Source: Rhododendron vialii
Lineage: Eukaryota; Streptophyta; Magnoliopsida; Ericales; Ericaceae
Length of the DNA: 64,000 bases
Reading direction: 5' to 3'
NCBI RefSeq assembly: GCF_030253575.1
Contig: NC_080569.1
Coordinates: 10,547,001 to 10,611,000, forward strand
Both the position numbers and the translations under genes were made by a program. This document shows, piece by piece, positions 36,136-48,179 of the stretch; within the stretch, counting starts at the first letter, position 1; the number at the start of each line of letters is the position of its first letter. The notes beneath the pieces are model-generated. The model had not been told where the DNA came from and ran no database searches. It worked only from the letters and a program-made list of their open reading frames with translations.

Positions 36136-37407
36136 TTCTGTTGTGTGAGTATCATTAGTGAAAACCTAATCATGAATTTACAACCTTAGCGGCAATGTTT
36201 CATTGTACTTTTTATTTCTGTGTCAACAATTGAATGGAATCGTTCTCAAAAGGAATGAAGAGGCAAAAAGAATTTGTCAACTTTCGAAAAAGGATAATGA
36301 AGAACGCGTCCAAGTCTTCTTTTTCTTTTCTTTTTTTACCGTATATTTTGAAAAGTGTCCTAATGAGTCGGACTAATCTCGTGTCAATGCATTTGCATGA
36401 GGTGAGGTGGGAATGTGCGCGTCAAGTTTAACGTGTCTCCCAATCAGTTTGGTCTTTTGTTTGGTTTTTTATCTATTTGACTTTCATTTTTATTATTTAA
36501 TTTCTCGGGCAAAAGAATAATTAAAGTTGTGTCTCATCCGATGCGTTCTATTTGTTGCTCCCGCTTGTGAAATAAAATTCACTTCAAGCCATACTCTTTT
36601 TTTTTTTTGGGCAAAGTTTCGTCAAAACGAGAATAAAAATATGGTAAATGCGTATTACTGTATTGATTCATGCTTAATTTAATTAATAATTGAGTTCTCG
36701 TTTGTTTTGATCATAAGGTTGAAAAAGATTTATACATCACCTTTAGCGCTTGAGATAACTTTATAAAGCTATTTTCTTCATTTTAAGTTGGATGACTAAT
36801 AAATACCTAAATTCCAAGATATAACTTGCTATATTTATGCATGAGATTTAAATGGTGGTGCTCAAAACAAGGTCAAAAGCTTTATTCATAGTTGCGTAAC
36901 GTGAAAATTAAATCATCTAGGATTAAACAAGTTCACGGCCGGCAAGAGACGACGTGATGTCGAAATCGACACTTTAAAATAGAGGTTTTCATTAATCGTA
37001 TTGGAACACTACACGGCTACACGCGTTATTTGATTTTTGTTTATTGTTAGAAATTTAAAATTGCCGGTTAATCTTTGCAATCAAATTTGTCAAGAAATTA
37101 TTTTAGCTAATTAGTTAATCTCCTCAACAATTTGACATTGTACGTGAGTCGTAAGCACTCAATCAATTTTTTCTTTAAAATTCCTTGTACGCCAACTCCA
37201 AGCAATAAGTATGAGCGTTATCAAAGTAATTCTAGTATCGCGCTACATACTTCTTCTTGTTTCCCTATTTGTTGGGTCTTTTAGGAAAATTGTGAAAGCA
37301 AAGGCTTTTTTCTTGCTTTATGCTTGAGTCGACATTTATTTGATGGGGATTCTTTAACTCGAATTGTGCTCTCTACTACGTTGTTATGTTTGTATTCTGA
37401 AATGATA
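36136..37407. other. Gene-free AT-rich spacer
   Basis: No gene, RNA or structured repeat recognised. Confidence 0.5.
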
Positions 37408-37475
37408 TAAGTGGTGCAGTGGTGGGAGTGGTAGTTTAGAAACCGGATATTCCAAGTTCGAGTCCGAGCAACAAC
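37408..37475 (+). mobile_element. tRNA-derived SINE head
   Basis: Pol III-like A box (AGTGGTGCAGTGGTGGGAGTGG) and B box (AAGTTCGAGTCCGAGCAA) about 35 bp apart, typical of a tRNA-derived SINE 5' end. The downstream body is not recognisable. Confidence 0.55.
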
Positions 37476-37780
37476 AAAGTTATGTTTGTATTCTGATTTG
37501 CCAAAACCCGGAGACCCGGTAACCATTTGCACCAAAGCCATGACAAAATTCACATTGGTTTTGAACCCAATTTATAAGTTGCACAGGCCTTTAGTTTATG
37601 GGCTTCCAATCTAATTCTGTTTTGATGGCTCCGTACAAAATCCAATAAGGACCTCCGGCCCAATTGAAGAGGACTTGAGTTTTGACTTCTTGGGCTTGAC
37701 TTATTCGTTGGGAGTAACATTTAACTAAAGTAGTACTCTAGTACAGCAGTACTATTCTTTAAACACGTCTAGAAGTAAAT

Positions 37781-38090
37781 AGTGCTGCAAACGAAGCGAG
37801 CCAAACCGAGTTTTGAAACTTTGGAACTCAGATTGTTCAAAACTAGCCTAGCTTGAGCTCAAGTCGAGGTCAATAATCGAGTTGTAACTCGGCTTGTTTA
37901 CTATTAAGGTGTTCGAGCTTGGTTCGTTTACTAATACGAGTCTTTATAAACGAGGCGAGTTACCAGTAATTCGAGCTCGTGTTTACTAAACGAGCTTAAA
38001 ACTCGAGTTCGACTCTTTCACTAACGAGCTGAGCGCATAACGAGCCAAGTCTCAAACTGCTCGCGACACCTTGATTCGCTTGTAGCCTTG
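37781..38090. mobile_element. Degenerate hAT-family element
   Basis: Left end AGTGCTGCAAACGAAGCGAG and right CGCTTGTAGCCTTG are eroded versions of the TAGGGCTGTAAACGA ends at 9408 and 30370; subterminal CGAGCC/GGCTTG words are present. AAGTAAAT occurs at 37773-37780 and again about 9 bp past the right end, possibly the old 8-bp target duplication. Confidence 0.55.
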
Positions 38091-39876
38091 TAGGTTTAAA
38101 AGTAAATGAATCTAATATTATAATTGAGACATTGGATTAATAAACTCGGAGTGGCAGTTCCCATTAATGCAGGGTCATATTCAATATTTTTTATTGAGAA
38201 AACACAGAAATTCAAAATTGGCATTTGAGAAATGTACAGTATTATGTAACCCAAGGGTTAGCATAGGGGTCAAACTTGGGCGTTTTTAGGTTGGAACTTC
38301 TTAGCCTGAGATGTTATCAATTACTTTGGGACAAGTTCATACGGGATTTTGTTTTGACTTTACTTTGACACCCGCTAGTAGACAGTGAGATTTGTTCCCG
38401 GATTTAGCATGTGTGTGTAAATTGGTCTGGACATGTAAGTTATAAATAAATTTAAAAAAACACAGTATAAAGATAACCTGAATATATGCAGTCACATTAC
38501 CGCAAAATCCTTTCCATTGTATGAGTAACTACACTTTTAAAAAGCCAATATATAAGGTAAAAGATCATTTACCACCTAGCATTAAACTACGGAGAAAATG
38601 TTGAAGGAACGAAGCTTGACGTAATTGTATTTAATTTAATTTTAACCACATTAATAATTGAGAAACAACGCCAGAAAGTCCGGCGGTTTGTAGGGCCAAC
38701 AAACCTCAGTTGTGAACTCTGTGGAGTAGCTTGTAGAAGAACAATTGGAACCATGGCTTACTTTTGCTGATAAAAGGAACCTAAACGTATCCATTTATCG
38801 CTCGTAGCAATTGCCAATTGGTAGGACATTAGCTTTGATCCCGACATAATTACAATGGAGTCTTTTGAAGATTACAGTACTATGTGATGCTAAAAAAAAA
38901 ACTCTCTAATGGATATTTAATTAGGGTAGTCTTATCTGTAGACAAATTGGAAAAGAAAAAAAGAGCGGCGTAAAACTAACAAACGCAAATTTTTTTTGAA
39001 TAAGGACAAAACCAAAAAACAAATAGAACAATTCCTATGTGGATATTTTAATGATAAAAATTGACACCAAAATTCAATCCAACCTAACAACTTTCTTTGA
39101 TGCCAAATACATGTGAATTTGAAAGCAAGCCTTCTCTTGCCAATTTTGATAGGCATGGACACTAATGCCAAATTTCAAAAGTTGGCTAGATTTTGAAATT
39201 TTGAGCGTTTGAAATTTTCTTTTCCTTTCAAAGTTTGACGTAAGAGTTGACATTAATGGTTGGAGAAGGATAACTTGATGTCAAATAAATAGAATTTGAC
39301 ATAAGGGTTGGAGAAAAGACTTTGATGTCAAATTGGAGATGCCATAATGCTACATAAGCCTTCAAAAAAAATTTGACATTTTCAATTTGAAATCAAGGGT
39401 TAGAGATGCTCCAACTTTGGCTCTAAATTTGAGGATGCCAACTTTTTTTGAAAGTTTACGTGACAATTTGACATTTTAGAGTTTGACACCTTCAAGGTAC
39501 CCACTCCAACCAACATGTCAAAGTTTGAAGTTGATATGAAAGAGAAGATGTCAAATGACACATGAGCATTTGACATCTTGATTGAAGTTATTTCACATGT
39601 CAATTCTTCCACTTGGCATGCCATGTCAAGTTTAAAGTTTGACATCCTTGGTTAGAGATGCTCATTTGCCAAGGGATTGAGTTATTCCACCTTCGGAGGA
39701 TAGAGTCATTATATCTGACGTCAAATTGTAGAACTAATCGCGGATAAAAAAATAAAAAAAAATTGTAGAACTAATCCAGCAATAGACAAGTTTAACCTGC
39801 GGCGGAGTTATTATGGGGCGAGGGGGCGACCTCATGCACCCAACTTTTACTTTATTTTTGGTAAATAATAAATAAA
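38091..39876. other. Gene-free spacer with a TTTGACAT-rich repeat
   Basis: From about 39170 to 39665 many copies of TTTGACAT/ATGTCAAA-type words occur in both orientations, and GTTAGAGATGCTC appears near 39392 and at 39651-39663. This looks like overlapping decayed MITEs. No gene found. Confidence 0.5.
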
Positions 39877-40015
39877 GGGAAATGATTTCTACACTCTCCT
39901 TTTTGATAACCACACTTACTTTTTGGAATTTAGTGTTGAAAGTGTGTATTTTTTGCTAAAAGACAAAAAAAAAAGAGTGTGGATATCAAAAAAGAGAGTG
40001 TATAAATCAATTCCC
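39877..40015. mobile_element. Mutator-type MITE, 139 bp, perfect 9-bp TSD
   Basis: GGGAAATGATTTCTACACTC at the left pairs with GAGTGTATAAATCAATTCCC at the right; the arms include TTTTTGATAACCACAC and GTGTGGATATCAAAAA. Flanking repeats ATAAATAAA are at 39868-39876 and 40016-40024. Confidence 0.85.
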
Positions 40016-40162
40016 ATAAATAAATGATTATAAGAACTACAATATTTGAACCAAAAAATCATCGTATCAAAAAAAAAAAAAAAATTCATAGTTCAACCCC
40101 CTTCAATTTCTATTCATTCTCTGCCACAGAGTTCAACGCATAACCAATTCAATCGTAATTGC

Positions 40163-40492
40163 TGTTAAGGAAATATAATCCCACATTATATGGGAGTGAA
40201 AAATGAGTGATCACTTAATAACATGAGGGACTTCTGCACCTATTATCAATTGATTTTGGGATGGATATAAAATTTTCACATGGTATCAGAGACATTTTAA
40301 AAATTTACAATCCACACCCTGCAATGACAGACCAGCAAAAAAGTTGCATTATGATAGACCCCAAAAAGAGGCTATACATGACAGACCTCAAACGGCTGCA
40401 CGTGAGGGGAGATATTAATAAAATATAGTCTCATATTGCTTGAGAGTAGAATGAGTGATCATTTAACATCTGATAAACAGATGCACCCTAAG
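40163..40492 (+). mobile_element. Miniature LTR element (TRIM/SMART type)
   Basis: A left LTR-like block beginning TGTTAAGG at 40163 contains GGGAGTGAAAAATGAGTGAT. After it, 40281-40290 reads TGGTATCAGA, a perfect match to the start of the initiator-Met primer-binding site. A purine stretch (GAGGGGAGA, about 40405) precedes a diverged right LTR (GAGAGTAGAATGAGTGATCA, then GATAAACAGATGCACC). No protein coding. The LTRs are about 80-110 bp. Confidence 0.72.
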
Positions 40493-41880
40493 AATTAATC
40501 CAGGGTACCTAAGTAGGATGAAAACATGGCCTGCTAAAAATTGTTGCTTGGGATGCTGATGCTCTGCCCCTCAAATTTTTGCACTTAAAGAATAGATTCA
40601 CATCAATAGCCAACCATCTCTCGCTTGGTAATCAGCTTCTCTACTTGTTTTTGTCGCAGTAAATTGTGTTTTCATGGTCTTCATGACCTTAGTCACTCAA
40701 TTCTTCAAATTGTCATGCGCTCCCGCTCGCAATCCTCATTCTCTCGAATTTGATTGTAATATGTTTTTAAAATGTTTTCACACTCGCTTACTTTTTCATA
40801 CACACAAATTATGTGACTTTAATCTTAAGTGATATCCTTGTCCTAGGAGTCTTGATTATATACAAGCCCAATTGTCCAAAAGCAAAAGGCCTACCTTCTC
40901 ACCATAATTCAAGGAAAAGGTTAGCTACCAGTTAAAATCTCACCTACTCATGAGGTTCAGGAAAAAAATGGCTAGACTGTCATCAACTATGGACAAGATA
41001 AGGTGGATTAGCTAACCCATCATTTTTATAAATGACCTGAAAGGGGACCATCCATCCATCCATCCACCTTTTTTTACTAATAAACAAATGGTTCTAATCT
41101 CTTTATTGACCTAACCTGTTTTCTTTTTCCTTCTCTCTTTGTCATCATTTGACAAGGATCCAATCCAAGTGCATCATTTCCACTTCTAGTAACATCATTG
41201 CGAAATCCAGCTCCCTCATCCTTTTGGATGTGCTGTTATTATCCCTTACTATTACATTGTTCTTATCAATTAGAGAAATACTTTAGTTTGGAAAAAATAA
41301 TACGAATTTAATAATTTGATTGCGGATAAGAATGCTAGGGGTATGCATGAGGCAATAAAGTAATCAATGGAGAAGAGGGACTTTAGGGTATGCGCAAACT
41401 GGTCCGAAACATTTTGTTTTTAAATAAAAGTACGCATTCAAAAAAATTTAATTGTAGGAATGAAAATGACATCCATGGAGAACACCCTCTTCCTTTTCCT
41501 TTTCTTTCTCTTCTTCTTCTTTTTTTTTTTTTTCAGTTTTTGATCATATCATGATTGTTTAGGCTCTATTTCTTTTTTTGTTTGTTATTTTTTTTAAACC
41601 AGTCCTTTTGCTTTATTTTAACGACTATGATTGCACTTAGAACAAACATGGCATTGTAATTACTAATTAGCACTGGCTAATATAGTACCTCAAAAACTAA
41701 CAATGGAAACAAAAAATCCAATTTTCGTGCAAAGACAAGCGAACGAGATTTCATAATCAAGGAAGACATCGGTATCGCGTATAATTCATGAAGTAGTAGT
41801 ATTATTTAAGAGAGAGAAAACGCAGAAAATAGAGGGAAAAAAACAGAGGAAATTGGATGATGATGGCAACACCAGAATAG
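40493..41880. other. Gene-free spacer downstream of the aquaporin
   Basis: AT-rich with a CT/T-rich stretch near 41490-41535. No gene or clear element seen. Confidence 0.5.
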
Positions 41881-42049
41881 ATACATGCACCCACATGCAG
41901 TAGTTGAAAACAAACAAGGAGTAATACTTGTACAGATCACAAAAGGCACCCTTTCACCAAAGCAAATTTTTTTTATCTACAAACTCCATGACCTTCTTTC
42001 CATTTTCACAGTACTCTTGCACCCTTTCCCATTGTGTTTCTCTAATGGC

Positions 42050-45000
42050 TCAGGCATTGCTTCTGAAAGATCCCAAAGCTTTAATAGCTGCCGCTCTCAG
42101 AATGAACTGGTGGTAGAACGCGGCAATCGCGGCTCCAATGAACGGTCCGACCCAAAATATCCACTGAAAATTTTCCATGCAAACTTGTATCATTAGTTTT
42201 GTGTCCATAACAACTAGTTTTAAGAAACGGTTAGTACCAAAAAACATATTATATTCCTCTCTTCATGACAACCGCAATTACGTACTTGATCATCCCAGGC
42301 CTTGGATTGGTTGTAGATAACCGCAGCTCCGAAGCTTCTAGCGGGGTTGATTCCGGTGCCTGTGATTGGGATGGTGGCCAGGTGAACCATGAATACTGCG
42401 AATCCGATTGGGAGCGGAGCCAAAACCTGAGTTTGATCAAGATGAACATGACTAATTAATCATCAAATTATATTCCCTACAAACAATGCCACAGTGACTA
42501 CTGAATTGTTCAGGTTTCAAGTTTCGATTGTAATTTTTTACTATGTTAGATTCCTCTCTTTATGACAACACAATAATCTACAAAAGAATCGACGCAAAAC
42601 TAACTAATGTGATTTTTTTTTGATAAAGACAAAAAAATAAGACACTTTACTTATTTAGCCAAAATAGGTAACCTGCTTAAAAAGTAGTAGTACTATGTTT
42701 CAATTCAATGTTTCGACATAATTAGTGAATGCCAATTGCCAAAGCTGATGTAATTCATCGCTAACCGATAGCTACCTGTCAACAGATCGAGATCATTCTC
42801 CAATTACTTAAATAGAGTTAGAGCATGCATGATTACTTCATCAGCCTTATAAAAATCAACTCCTAATTCAAAAATAATGACTTGGTGGTATCTTCTAGCT
42901 TCTTCCTTTCTCCATTTTTAATTACTCTCAATTAGGTAGGTCACTTAGTCACTATCTAAGGGGAAGAACAAAATCACCAGTGCTAGGAATACAATTTAAA
43001 ACACAATTACAGACATAATTGCGTTCAAATCACTTCAATGCAGTGGTCCTACATAGATTAGATGGCTCCAAACACAATTATGTCCGGAGTTGTGGTTGAA
43101 ACTTATGTTCCGAGACTTAATTTTTGAAGAACAATAGCAAGGCAAGTGGAATGAGTGCAGTTAGTGCCTCCCTTATGCTCTCATGCACATGGGCATGGTA
43201 CGATACCCGTAAGCACCCATCGTTCTCCACAAGCCTCCTAAGATGGACTAGATTAGGTTTAAAGAAATGAAAAAGAAGAAGAAGAAGAAGAATAGCAAGG
43301 GAAATGGTAAGGTGCTTACAGGAACGTGGGAGTCTCTGGCGCTCCTCTTGGGATCGGTAGCTGAGAAAACAGTGTAGACCAGAACAAATGTCCCGATGAT
43401 CTCAGCCCCCAGAGCCGTGCCCTTTTTGTAGCCGAACGCCACCTCGTTGGCCCCGCCGCCGTACCTGTCGAAGTAGGACTTCTGGAACGCCTTCACCAAA
43501 CCGACGCCGCAGATAGCGCCCAAGCACTGTGCTACCATGTACAAAACCGCCCTGAATAGCGACACCTTGCGCGCCAGGAACAGCCCGAACGTCACCGCCG
43601 GGTTTATGTGACCTCCTGCGCACGTTAGACGACGTTTGAGGATGTTAAGCTAAACTGCGCGTTGTGACGTAACGGATGCATGTAATGACTTTCCTTATAA
43701 AGCACTGAAAGGGTCAGAATTTTTGTACATTGGACGAGAAGATTAATTAATTAAAGGGTTCCTTCCATGTATGAAAAAGTATATAAATGAAAGATTAATT
43801 TTATAAATTTACACAATAAGAAGACAAAAAAAGGGATAATTGATTTTTACACTTCTATGTTTTTTGGTTATAACCATACTCTTTTTTTGTCCTCCTATAA
43901 TGTGAATTAACAAAATTTATTCTTTTACGCTTGGAGGAAAAATATTGTAATTAAATTCACATCATAAGAAGACATAAAAGGGAGTGCTTACAAAAAAGAA
44001 AAGTGTGGTAATCACTGCCCTAGTTAAAATTTAAAAAATCCCGTTATTCTTCTTCTATTGTATCAACTATCGACTAAGTGATCTTAGCTTGGGACTTATG
44101 AGTTTGTTCTTTTCTAAGATCTCAAGTTCGATTCTCCTTGATAACATTTCTTGTGGCCACCTCACCCCTACGCGTAAGCGTGTGAGACAGCGATGAGAGA
44201 AGTTTTAGGAATTAGTCTGAGGTGCGCTCAAGCTAGCCCGAGACACCTTAATTACATTACAAAATAAAAACTTCCAGTAGTAATTTTTAGGGCTGCTCAA
44301 AAAATCCGGTGAACCGCGAAACCGGTCCGGACCAAACCGATCAGTACCTTTTGGATTTTGTCCGTGGATTAATGGTCCAGACACGGATTGAAAAATTAGA
44401 AAACCGTGACTCGCGGTTCAGTTCACGGATTTTCATTACAAAATCGTGGATTAACCGAACCAGACCGTGAGATATTTATTTTATATAAATAATATATATG
44501 TGTATTTATATAATAAATTGTTAGTAATGTTAACACTTTTTTCCACCAATTTTAGTATTTTATTTTAATAATGGGATATATTGTAGATGTACATAAAATA
44601 TAATGAGTAAATCGTAGTTTTTTCGTATAAATTACAGGTAATCCTAGTTGAGTTTTAGTAGTTTGTTTCTTTTCCGATTCTTTTATATTATGTAATGTAC
44701 TATAATGATACAATCCTACTAGTGTTTTAGATTCTTTTGAATTTGATTTCTAAAGTAAGCCTTTGATAGTTTATGTAACAAGTATTTTCTGGTGATGTTA
44801 AACTTAATTCTGAACGTAACCTTCTTCCCTTTTATTGTGGGATATATGCTTGAGCTTTATTTTTGCTAAAATCCGTGGACAAAACCGTAACCGATCCGCG
44901 AGTCACGGATCAAATTGGAATCGAACCGTAGGACTTTTGGTCCGGACACAGATTTCATTTTGTAAAAACCGTGACTAGCGGTTTGGTTTTCGAATTCTTA

Positions 45001-45453
45001 AAAATCCGAACCGAACCGGACCGTGAGCAGCCCTAATAATTTTGTGTGAGGTTAAATGTATTTGGCCATTTGGGTGGGGGGTAGACTTCACGCCTACTTG
45101 TTATTCATTGCGAATTTCATCTACTCATATATTTTCCTTTGAAAGCTTTTTTACTCACCGGAGATACCGGCGGTGCAGTAAACTAGGACGAAGATCATGC
45201 CGCCGAAGGCCCAGGCGATGCCGAGGATTCCGACGCCGCCGCACGGATCGGTGGTCGTCTGGCTCTTGTAGCCAATCACGGTGAGCACGGTGATGTAGAG
45301 GAAGAGGAGTGTGGCTATGAACTCGGCGATGACTGCCCTGTAGAATGACCACTTTCTCAGTTCCTCCATGTCTATCAGCCGCGCCGGCGGCGGGTCGTGG
45401 TAGTCCTTCGCTGAGTATCCGGGTTGCTCCGCCACCTCAACGTCCTTCGACAT
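42050..45453 (-). CDS. PIP2: PIP2-type plasma-membrane aquaporin, 4 exons
   Basis: Water (and possibly H2O2/CO2) channel of the plasma membrane. Exons on the minus strand: 45453-45159, 43615-43320, 42426-42286, 42163-42050; 281 residues and three introns, as usual for PIP genes. Six membrane helices and two NPA loops (HINPAVT, NPA at 103-105; [12 protein letters not shown] at 224-226). The ar/R filter is Phe83, His212, Thr221, Arg227, the water-type set. Gating features are all present: Ser117 in loop B (RKVS), His195 in loop D (DSHVP), Ser276 and Ser279 in the C-terminal GSFRSNA, and the loop A cysteine Cys71. The short N-terminus, long C-terminus and [10 protein letters not shown] ending identify PIP2 rather than PIP1. 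Intron 1 (43616-45158) is enlarged by a hAT element and a SINE. Nothing suggests a defect. Confidence 0.96.
42980..43110. repeat. MITE-like inverted repeat in aquaporin intron 2
   Basis: AGTGCTAGGAATACAATTTA and CACAATTAC...CATAATTGCG words are followed by the inverted AATTATGTCCGGAGTTGTG. Related to the units at 14945-15190 and 33590-33715. Confidence 0.5.
43833..44025. mobile_element. Diverged GGGA..TGATTTTTACAC Mutator-type MITE in aquaporin intron 1
   Basis: Left end GGGATAATTGATTTTTACAC; right end GTGGTAATCACTGCCC. Internal arms TGGTTATAACCATACTC and AAAGAAAAGTGTGG. No matching 9-bp flanks were found, so it is probably old. Confidence 0.55.
44070..44275 (+). mobile_element. Au-like SINE in aquaporin intron 1
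   Basis: B-box-like CTCAAGTTCGATTCTCC, then GGCCACCTCACCCCTACGCG, and an Au-type 3' body AATTAGTCTGAGGTGCGCTC followed by AAGCTAGCCCGAGACACC. Inserted on the strand opposite to the gene. Confidence 0.65.
44288..45035. mobile_element. hAT-type element, 748 bp, in aquaporin intron 1
   Basis: Ends TAGGGCTGCTC and GAGCAGCCCTA, with 8-bp flanks GTAATTTT (44280-44287) and ATAATTTT (45036-45043) matching at 7 of 8 positions. Subterminal regions repeat CGGTTCGGTCCGG/AACCGAACC-type words in inverted order. The interior is AT-rich with no transposase. The terminal eight bases match the family at 9408 and 30370, but the subterminal repeats differ, so it is a separate subfamily. Confidence 0.82.
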
Positions 45454-45570
45454 GTCTTGACTCTTTTTTCTTCAGCTGCGTACAGCAAAAGAGACTGTCC
45501 GGAGAGAGAGAGAGAGAGAGAGAGAGTGGAATGGAAAGTGAGGAAGAGAAGAGTTGGTATTTAAGGTGGA
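45454..45570 (-). promoter_or_regulatory. 5' leader and TATA-like box of the PIP2 gene
   Basis: On the gene strand a CT run (plus-strand GA at 45501-45527) lies about 50-75 nt upstream of the ATG, and a CTTAAATACC TATA-like word lies at about 45557-45566. The predicted leader is about 80 nt. Confidence 0.5.
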
Positions 45571-45878
45571 ATGGAGAGTGTGAGTGAGAGCAACGCAAAT
45601 AATTTTAAGAGTGGATGTCTGATTATTAATTTGAAATTTGCGCCGCCCATAGTATCATTTTAACAAGTAATTATTCGGAGCAGTGCTACTAGCACAGATT
45701 AGATCGAACACATCTTTATTTCGGACCGCCCAATTCCGACACTTGCGGACTCTTCGTTCTTTTTGTAGACGTATGTGTATCGGACGGTTTTAAAATATTT
45801 GTGTTGAGAATTGTACATGAAAATATATTAACACCGACTTTCTATAAAATAAATATGAAAATAAATATGTGTATATAT

Positions 45879-46015
45879 GTGTATCAGGTAGTGTGATCTT
45901 ATTTATAGCAATACAGTGAAAAGAATTTAAAATAAGGTAGTGTGATCTTATTTATACATGAAAATATATGTGTATCAGGTAGTGTGATCTTATTTGTAGT
46001 AATACAGTGATGTGA
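45879..46015. repeat. Three-copy short tandem repeat upstream of PIP2
   Basis: AGGTAGTGTGATCTTATTT occurs three times (about 45889, 45934 and 45978), with TATGTGTATC preceding the first and third and AATACAGTGA following them. It lies about 320-470 bp upstream of the presumed transcription start. Confidence 0.8.
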
Positions 46016-46089
46016 AAATCATAAGGTATTTAAAATAAATATGTTAGGTGTGAAAAGAATTTAAGCTTCTTTGGAAGGATCCATTAATT

Positions 46090-46285
46090 TTCTGAGGAGT
46101 ATTTTTGCACTCCTCCTTTGCTAACCGCACTATCCTTTTAATTTTTAGTGTGTGAAATTATCAAAATACCCTTTCATTTTTCAATATTTTCTTTTTGTTG
46201 TTATCCATATAACCTTCCCGACCACAGGGGGAAAAAGGAGTACGATTAGTAAAAAAATGAGTGCAAAAATCACCCTCCTAATTTT
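46090..46285. mobile_element. Diverged MITE of the TTTTTGCACTC family
   Basis: AGGAGTATTTTTGCACTCC at the left and GAGTGCAAAAATCACCCTCC at the right, with GCTAACCGCACT/AGTACGATTAG internal words. Resembles the GGGAAATGATTTTTACACTC group. Target duplication unclear. Confidence 0.55.
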
Positions 46286-47979
46286 TTCCCTTACAAACTA
46301 ATCTCCGAGGTTCTTCGCTTGCAAGGTCCCACCTGGCCACCCGTTATCCCAAACGGCTCTAATTCCATCAACGGCTTTAATTTCTTTTTATCCTTAAAAT
46401 CGATCACTCGTCTCCACACGAGTGGAACACACGCCCTCTCTCTCTCTCTCTTAGAATGTTTCGGATCAACTTGTGCGCATTTCGAAATATTTTAACTATC
46501 CCCTATAGCTGTTTCACCGCTTGCACATGGGTGATCAGGTGGTTCTAAGAGTTACTGACAAAAAGAATTAAACCTGAAACCTTAAGAATGAACAAATTCC
46601 TAAGTCCCAATGACTACTTGGCCAGGATTTTTCTCTAATATTAGGAAATCATTAGCCTATGTAGTTAATTTTTAGTTGTGATTCTATTGCAAAGTTAACA
46701 TCGGGAACATGCTTTTCTAGTTGTGGTTTAGAGCTCTAAGCCAAGTAAGAAATGGTAAACTTTCAATGAGCTTTGACGCTTTCACGGTTTTAAAAGACTT
46801 TGTACAAGATGGAGACCTGATCTATTATACTATATAAGTACTGAAATTTGCATTCACTAGGTAATGTGAGACCCGCAACCACCCATCTAAACGTCTACCA
46901 GGGATCCTTCATAGCCCAGCCCCAGCCTGGCTATTGGGCGTCACAGAATATTTATTCCCATCATGCAACAATAATATTGTAAATACATATAAATGTGTGT
47001 ATTCCATAGCAAGAACTCGAAAGAACAAAGATAAATTACGGGTCAATCCAAAAACAGTCTCTTAATTCCCATTAAGAAGTATGACCCATTTTTATTTACT
47101 TGCAAGTATATGTAGGAAAATATGAGCCTCTCTTTAATGGTGCATTTTTAAATTGGACTGGAGTTCTTGGGCCAATTACTTAGACCGGTCCATAATTTGA
47201 TAATCACACATCTCTTCTGTGGATCGGCAGTTTTAAATCAATTACAAGCATCCATTAATAATACTTTTTACACATTAACAAATATATACATCCCTCCCAC
47301 TCAACATATATATAAATGAAACTTACGTGCAATTGCATTGCACACTTAATTGGTATTCCTTTCCCATGATGAATAATTAAAAGGATAAATCATTTCCTTA
47401 TTATTTTTCTCATACGTTATAGTAGTAGTATATAAAAAGTCGGTATTTAATTATGATAATATGACAATTGACAGGCTAAAGCTGACTAGGGTGGACACTG
47501 TTTGGTTTTAATTAGTCGATGAAGCCTAAACACGTGTCACGTAAAAAGTATTAAAGCCCACACCCAATCATTGGACCCTCCCCTGACAATTTATGCTAAC
47601 GTAGCCAACCGACCATCGCCACCCGCCCCACCTATTTAATTATCCCCTAATTAGTAATTATATCAATCTACCTCATTTATTTTTTTTCTTACTAATAATT
47701 AACTATAGTTTGGAACTTGGGGTTGTAAAATTCACCTTCCAAACTGCTTCTCTGCTCACAAAATACTACTCCTACAGGCAAAACTATTGGCCATCAAAAA
47801 AAGAAGCAAAACCATTGACGAAAGTAAAATGGAATTGTTAACTGTGTAGTCAACCATGCACCCAAGGAGTCTAGCAAAGAGGATATGTGTAACAATTCAT
47901 GCTAGCTCATCTGCGAATTCTTGGTTTAATTAATGAGTGGTGGTTTGAAAGTTATAACTCGAGATAATAATAGCTCAAA
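46286..47979. other. Gene-free spacer upstream of PIP2
   Basis: Contains a CCCAGCCCCAGCCTGGCTAT stretch near 46915-46935, loosely like the region next to plant LTR primer-binding sites, and a G-box-like ACACGTGTC near 47531. No gene is recognisable. Confidence 0.45.
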
Positions 47980-48127
47980 AATGATACTCACACAACAATC
48001 CAGATATAACACCAAACACAACCTCTCACATACATGTAGGCTTCACACACACTATTATGTGTGGGCTCCACATGTATGTGAGAGGTTGTGTAAGTTGTTG
48101 TATTTGAATTATTGTGTGAGTATCATT
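47980..48127. mobile_element. Hairpin MITE, 148 bp
   Basis: AATGATACTCACACAACAAT at the left pairs with GTGTGAGTATCATT at the right, and the inner CCTCTCACATACATGT pairs with ACATGTATGTGAGAGG. The loop is about 35 bp. Arms are close enough to fold as an RNA hairpin. Confidence 0.75.
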
Positions 48128-48179
48128 GTTCTAATGGACATTAGCTTATATACTATCTCACATTTTCATGTATAGCCGA

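Noticed and set aside
46905..46945. CCCAGCCCCAGCCTGGCTAT as an LTR retrotransposon junction
   Set aside because: Only a loose resemblance; no second LTR, PBS match too weak.
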